A stretch of DNA of 39,033 bases, taken from contig JADRCO010000290.1 in the NCBI GenBank assembly GCA_021464525.1, positions 1 to 39,033 on the forward strand, in the 5' to 3' direction. Made by a program: the position numbers and the translations under genes. Origin of the DNA: Rhizophagus sp. LPA8_4_AMF (lineage: Eukaryota; Glomeromycota; Glomeromycetes; Glomerales; Glomeraceae). Positions 34,766 through 39,033 of the stretch are shown here, one piece after another (the stretch's first letter is position 1; every line of letters begins with the position of its first letter). A model generated the notes under the pieces. That model did no database searches, was not told the origin of the DNA, and was given only the letters and a program-made list of their open reading frames with translations.

Positions 34766-35852
34766 TTATTTTTTATAAGACGCTGACCGGTTCTTCTTGG
34801 ATTCGTTGCTTGTCAGGAGGAACGTAATAACAAAACGGAAGAAATATTGCTGCTTTAGTGTTTGTTCCAAAAATCAGAAACAATATCATTCCACTATGAA
34901 GAAAAGAAAATTATTTATTAAAAATAAATTTAAATAAAAGTCGTACATTTAAAATAAAAATTTTTTACGTACGCCGATGCTAAAGTAAAAGAGCCAAATG
35001 TTATTATTGGAGAATCAGTGTTTTTATTAAAGAGCACGATTCTTGGAATAAGATTGAGTGAAAACATTACTGTGATCGTTACACAGCAAATATGTAAGCG
35101 TACTGCGTGGCCCAACCTAATCGCGGTTGTTCTATTCATATTGGTATTAAAATTTTTCCAACGCCTGTATAGTATTACCGAAGAATGACCTAAACATTTT
35201 TTTTTATTGAGAAGAATAATTAAAATAACGTTTTTTTTTCTGCAGACTGGAGCAGGAAATTAATAAAATTATTTATAAATAAATATAAAAAATTCTTACA
35301 TGTCATAATCGCCGCGATAAAAGTTAATATTGAAGATGGTATCACATAAGCATAAAAACTAGCCAAGTTAATTGACCATTTAGTTGACTTACAATTTAAA
35401 GGAGAAACATTAACTCCCCAATTTTTTTGTTTACTTGAACGTGATAACTCAATAATATTGTAAATAATAGTGTATAACCAAATTGCACCAGAAACGTACC
35501 AAAAACATTTTTTTTCGATATCGAGTCTATGTGTAACTAACACGTGCCATAAATAAAATGCTATTACTAAGGAAAATAATTGTAAAGGATATAGTGTACA
35601 ATTTGAAATCTTATTTGCTATAATACAAAATGGAGAATCAAATGCCCGATCAATTAATTCATCACCGTACATGATTATTGGTGGTAAGGCAGAAAATCCA
35701 TTACCAAATGCAGAAATAAAAAGTTGAAACAAGGTCCACTTTGCAAAATGAGATTTTGATTTAAATAATAAAAATATTAATATGGTCAATAGTAATAAAC
35801 TTATTAATTGCAATATAATGTAAAAGATTATGAGAGGTGAATATTTTAGCAT
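34766..35852 (-). CDS. Seven-TM receptor-like paralogue with frameshifted C-terminus
   Basis: Model: complement(join(34766..34895,34973..35189,35300..35852)), 299 aa. The start is the Met of MLKYSPLIIFYIILQ, which aligns with MTTYSTVAILYIFLQ of the plus-strand copy; an in-frame upstream ATG at 35921 would add 23 residues. Intron positions and phases match the neighbour. Shared features are KWTLFQ, ISAFG, MYGDELIDRAFDSPFC, LDIEKKCF, NWGV, LNC, TAIRLG and the two disulfide-type Cys. In the last exon, just after FGTN, an extra CA (plus-strand GTGTG near 34858-34862) shifts the frame. The conserved reading that would match the paralogue (KAA, then PPDK) is then in another frame, and the protein ends SYKK. 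The change follows TM7 and may be tolerated, or it may be a sequencing slip. Confidence 0.65.
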
Positions 35853-37257
35853 TATAAAACTCTTTTTAAAAATCTCTCGTTTTAATGTTACATAAAAAGC
35901 CTTATCGTTTGAAAAAGTCAAAAAGAAAAAATAAATAAAACTTTACGAGGATGTCGAAAATTTCGAGTATTTATTAATTTTAGTTTCAAATTTGATTGCT
36001 TGTTTAATATCACATTTTTATGCATAATTGTTTATTGATAGAGAACCCATGAATTTATTATGTGTATATAATTAGATCGCTATAACCCGTTCATATCTTC
36101 TTGTAACACTGTAATAATTAAAGTGATAAATAAAGAAACCCGTGCATCTTAGGAAGAGTAGTTATCTTTCATTGCGCGAAAATCTCGTTCGAAATCGTTC
36201 TTGATAATTTTGATTTTTCGGATTGTCCGCGCTTATCCCGGTTAAGTGATTGATCATCAAGATAATTTCAACGTACTGTACTTTGAAAGTTCAAGAACTT
36301 ATTTTATTGATATGAAAATTCATTGTCATAATTATGAATCGATTTGTGAGACATTTGTATAACAAGCAAACAATTTGATTTTTACATTTATCAATCAATC
36401 AAATAAATTGTCAAATGACCAAAACAACCTATAAACAAATACAGTATTATACTTTTTTTGTTCGATTAATTTCTAATTTTTTATTATATAAATAATATAA
36501 ATAATATATGTTTAGGACAGAAAATCTAAAATTAGTATGAATACTGCTATATGATCATATTAATTGGTGAATTTTTCCTACAATTTAATTTAAATATTTC
36601 CGATTCTCAAACAATTTATTTATTATCATGTGTCATTAATTATTAATTCTGACTCACTTATTTTTTTATATTTTCCTTTTTTTTAAAAAAAAAAAAGAAA
36701 TATTTATTAATACTACTGTACTAGATAATATTTTATGATCTGCTAATGAAAATATTTAAGGTCTGAATAAAAATTATTTATAGTTTTATAAGAAAAACCT
36801 AAATCTAAAAATATTACGAAAATTTTGTCATTCCAAACTTTCAAATTGTAAAATAATAAGTATTTAATATTTTAATAATTTGAATTCTTTTTTTTTTTTT
36901 TTTCCTCATTACTTATAATATCAAAGTAAAACCTTGCGAGTTCACAAAGTATCATTAAAGCGTATACTCATTCGTATGATTTTCCCGTATTATTTACTAC
37001 AATTATTGCACAAAATCTATTAATAAAGAAGATTGTTAGATTGGATGTAATAAAACTCTCGATTTGAGTAATACGGAATAAATTAAAAAAAAAAAACCGA
37101 GATTTGATCATCATGACATGTCGTGCATTGCGCATTGGGCTATTGGCAGATCAGAATTAATAAACAAACAATTTGAACAATTGGTAATTATCCACTAAAA
37201 ATATTGCGCTAATTACTAAATTACAAAAAAAGGTAATATTTTATATAATTCTTTTCA
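35853..37257. other. Intergenic interval before the F-box-like gene
   Basis: No gene supported. It contains the shared 5' region of the minus-strand receptor-like gene and the 3' flank of the F-box-like gene. There is a T-run/A-run palindrome at about 36677-36696 and a T run at 36888-36902. Confidence 0.6.
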
Positions 37258-38388
37258 CTATATTTTTAAAACATTAGCTATATTAATGGGTGATTCGAAT
37301 ATATTTTCTTTAAATGTAAAATATTTTAATCTTTGTAAAATGCCTCCAAGATGTATAATAAAATTTCGGTATTTACGAGTGCTGTCTTGATAGACTTGTA
37401 ATGTTAAAGAAGATAATTGTCTACAAGATTGATTCATGGTTATTGATAATGACTCCAACTCAGTCTCTTCATAATTTTCATATATAAACCATAATTCCTC
37501 CAAGTTAGATCCATTTACTTCAATAATTCCTTTTAGAACCGTAAAAGGAAGTCCCGAATATTCAAATTTTAAGGATTTGAGATTTGAAAAATAAATCGTC
37601 GATAGTTCTTGACATTCTTCTGGATAAATATCCCATTTGTAAAATTCCAAATTTTCTAATCTTGTGCAAGCTTGCAAAATATCTAAAGAATGAATAGTAT
37701 AATTATCATTTCTATTAACAAATTTTATATTTGTTAACGAAAGAGGATAAAGTTTTAATAGTGGTTTATCAAATGATGGAAAAGAATTTGTGATGATCAG
37801 ATTTTTTAAATTGTGTTGAATTTGTAATAGTTTAGAAATTTCTTTTTGATTCTGTCTAACACATTCAATGATAAGAGTTTCAATACAATCACAAATTTTT
37901 GAAAGTATTGTAAGATTTTCAGGAATTAAATCGCTAATTTCCAAGAAGTTGATTTTTTTTAAGGATGTGTTATGTAAGATTTCTTTACTTAAAATAATAT
38001 CAAAATTCTCATAAATACCGATATTTTCATTATATAAATCGATCGTTAAATATGATAAATATTTACTTTTTTGTAAAAGCATTTGGAATATTTGTTTCCC
38101 ATCATGCTCATATTTAAGATATTTCCAATCTAACCTTTTTAAAAATGATGGATAATCAAAGAGAAGTTCTTCGGAATTAATGTATCTACGATATACATCC
38201 AATAATTTCTTGGATACACAGTTAGAAGTAAACGTTCTTGCAAACTCTAATGAATATCGCCAAAGAATCACGACAACTACTCTTGCCCAATACCGACTAA
38301 CAAGCAAAATAGAATGTAAAGTTTTAATATCATCCTTATAATTTTCAAAAATATTTTGTAAAATTTCCACCGGTACACTTGATTTCAT
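37258..38388 (-). CDS. F-box-like protein with degenerate leucine-rich repeats
   Basis: Single exon, 376 aa, starting at the Met of MKSSVPVEILQNIFENY. The open frame extends 32 codons upstream from another ATG (38484). That leader is a hydrophobic, AT-derived stretch, and F-box proteins normally start just before the box, so the internal Met is preferred. Residues about 3-45 follow the F-box pattern: VPVEILQNIF, a spacer, LHSILLVSRYWARVVVVILWR. The remainder shows irregular Leu/Ile-rich units (LKNLIITNSF, LENLEFYKWD, LKSLKFEYSG, LEELWFIYEN, LSSLTLQVY) typical of LRR substrate-binding regions. F-box proteins link substrates to SCF ubiquitin ligases through Skp1. Such genes are very numerous in Rhizophagus-type genomes (known to me, not tested here). 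No break is seen. Confidence 0.8.
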   Translation of the reverse strand: MKSSVPVEILQNIFENYKDDIKTLHSILLVSRYWARVVVVILWRYSLEFARTFTSNCVSKKLLDVYRRYINSEELLFDYPSFLKRLDWKYLKYEHDGKQIFQMLLQKSKYLSYLTIDLYNENIGIYENFDIILSKEILHNTSLKKINFLEISDLIPENLTILSKICDCIETLIIECVRQNQKEISKLLQIQHNLKNLIITNSFPSFDKPLLKLYPLSLTNIKFVNRNDNYTIHSLDILQACTRLENLEFYKWDIYPEECQELSTIYFSNLKSLKFEYSGLPFTVLKGIIEVNGSNLEELWFIYENYEETELESLSITMNQSCRQLSSLTLQVYQDSTRKYRNFIIHLGGILQRLKYFTFKENIFESPINIANVLKI

Positions 38389-38944
38389 TATATTATTTTG
38401 TGAAAATTTCTTTATTATTAAATTTATAAGGTAAATAAATAAGTAAAAAAAAGGAAGAGAGAAAAAGGAAAAAGAAAGTGACATTCGGAAGAAGACCAGA
38501 TACTTCCGTGAATTACCTTATTTATACTTTTTTCATTCACTAACGATTTACCTCGATAGTTTCCATATTTAAGAAAAATCATGTGATAATTGAATACAAA
38601 AATAAGCCTACTTTTATTAATTAACCAAATTCCGCGAAATTAATACGCAATAGCTAATTTTATCGTAACCAGTTTTTTATCAAAGTTGGAATCAAAATTT
38701 TCTAAATATTTTTTCATACGTAGAAAATTCATAATATATGCCTAAGTTGGTTAAAATTTTATCGTAAAATATTTTAGTCCCTTTCAAATTCTTTCTTTCT
38801 GCATTGAATTTTTTTTTTTTTTAAAAAAAAAAAATCTTTTATAAAAAACTTTGTTAAAATGTAGGTTATGTAACTTCTTTTTAACAATAATAAAAACATT
38901 TTTCGAAAAAGGTATAATTAATATTATTAATATCTGATATCTAG
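38389..38944. other. Upstream region of the F-box-like gene
   Basis: AT-rich sequence with a T12/A12 palindrome near 38810-38834. No additional gene is supported. Confidence 0.55.
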
Positions 38945-39033
38945 CTAGTGGCACAGTGCATAGGATGCCTGACTCACACAACTCCCCCAGTAACACCCGA
39001 AAAAATTCCGCACAGGGCCGGCGTTAGCTGCGT
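38945..39033. mobile_element. tRNA-like or transposon-end fragment, cut by window edge
   Basis: The base composition jumps from extremely AT-rich to GC-rich. TAGTGGCACAGTGCATAGG resembles a tRNA D-arm / Pol III A-box, followed by TGCCTGACTCAC and a weak B-box-like CCCGAAAAAATTCCGC. The start (CTAGCTAG) and end (GCGTTAGCTGCG) share a TAGCT core. This would fit a tRNA-derived SINE or the end of a dispersed element. The fragment cannot be folded into a convincing functional tRNA by eye and it runs to the window end. Confidence 0.3.

Noticed and set aside
1..39033. CRISPR array, rRNA, standard tRNA genes, bacterial-style operons
   Set aside because: None seen. The window is eukaryotic and no repeat-spacer pattern or convincing tRNA was found.

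Overview
The window looks like nuclear DNA of a very AT-rich fungus. Introns are short (about 60-125 bp, GT-AG, phase-conserved), homopolymers and microsatellites are abundant, there is one F-box/LRR-type gene, one SAM methyltransferase of a type I associate with arbuscular mycorrhizal fungi, and local tandem gene families. From gene style I infer Glomeromycotina (Rhizophagus-like). The species is recognition, not proof. Nothing bacterial, organellar or viral is evident.

Layout. 1-6700: gene-poor, with microsatellites, an inverted-repeat block (4949-5073), a hAT-like MITE (5641-5831) and a possible coding relic (6265-6425). 6789-18616: an accessory array of one unusual gene family, with five copies plus one fossil on the minus strand and one divergent copy on the plus strand. 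19428-22632: a 14-exon phospholipase D (minus). 22633-29171: gene-poor, with a second copy of the same MITE (24165-24392). 29172-30434: five-exon methyltransferase (plus). 33043-34220 and 34766-35852: two tail-to-tail paralogous seven-TM receptor-like genes, the minus copy with a frameshifted C-terminus. 37258-38388: F-box-like gene (minus). 38945-39033: a GC-richer tRNA-like or transposon-end fragment cut by the window edge.

The most interesting system is the 6.8-18.6 kb array. Full copies encode a short Cys-rich N-terminus (CHCYxC, absent from the plus-strand copy), a conserved helical region with a WYxPF motif, a segment whose spacing and predicted secondary structure fit a PD-(D/E)XK (restriction-endonuclease-like) core, and a hydrophobic Ala/Gly-rich C-terminal tail encoded by separate small exons. 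The window shows birth and death of this family: an apparently intact putatively active copy (plus strand), a copy with intact ExK but Asn for one Asp, two copies in which ExK is changed to TxN, an N-terminally deleted copy, a multiply broken copy, and a nearly erased fossil. Small exon-intron cassettes that lead to the tail have themselves been duplicated. I suggest a family of membrane-tethered nuclease-fold proteins evolving under conflict-like dynamics. Function is unknown and no partner gene is visible.

A second notable point is a 9-nt micro-exon in the phospholipase D that encodes exactly the His-His-Glu part of the first catalytic HKD motif. Gene models were built by eye from reading frames, splice signals and paralogue comparison. 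No database search was possible.
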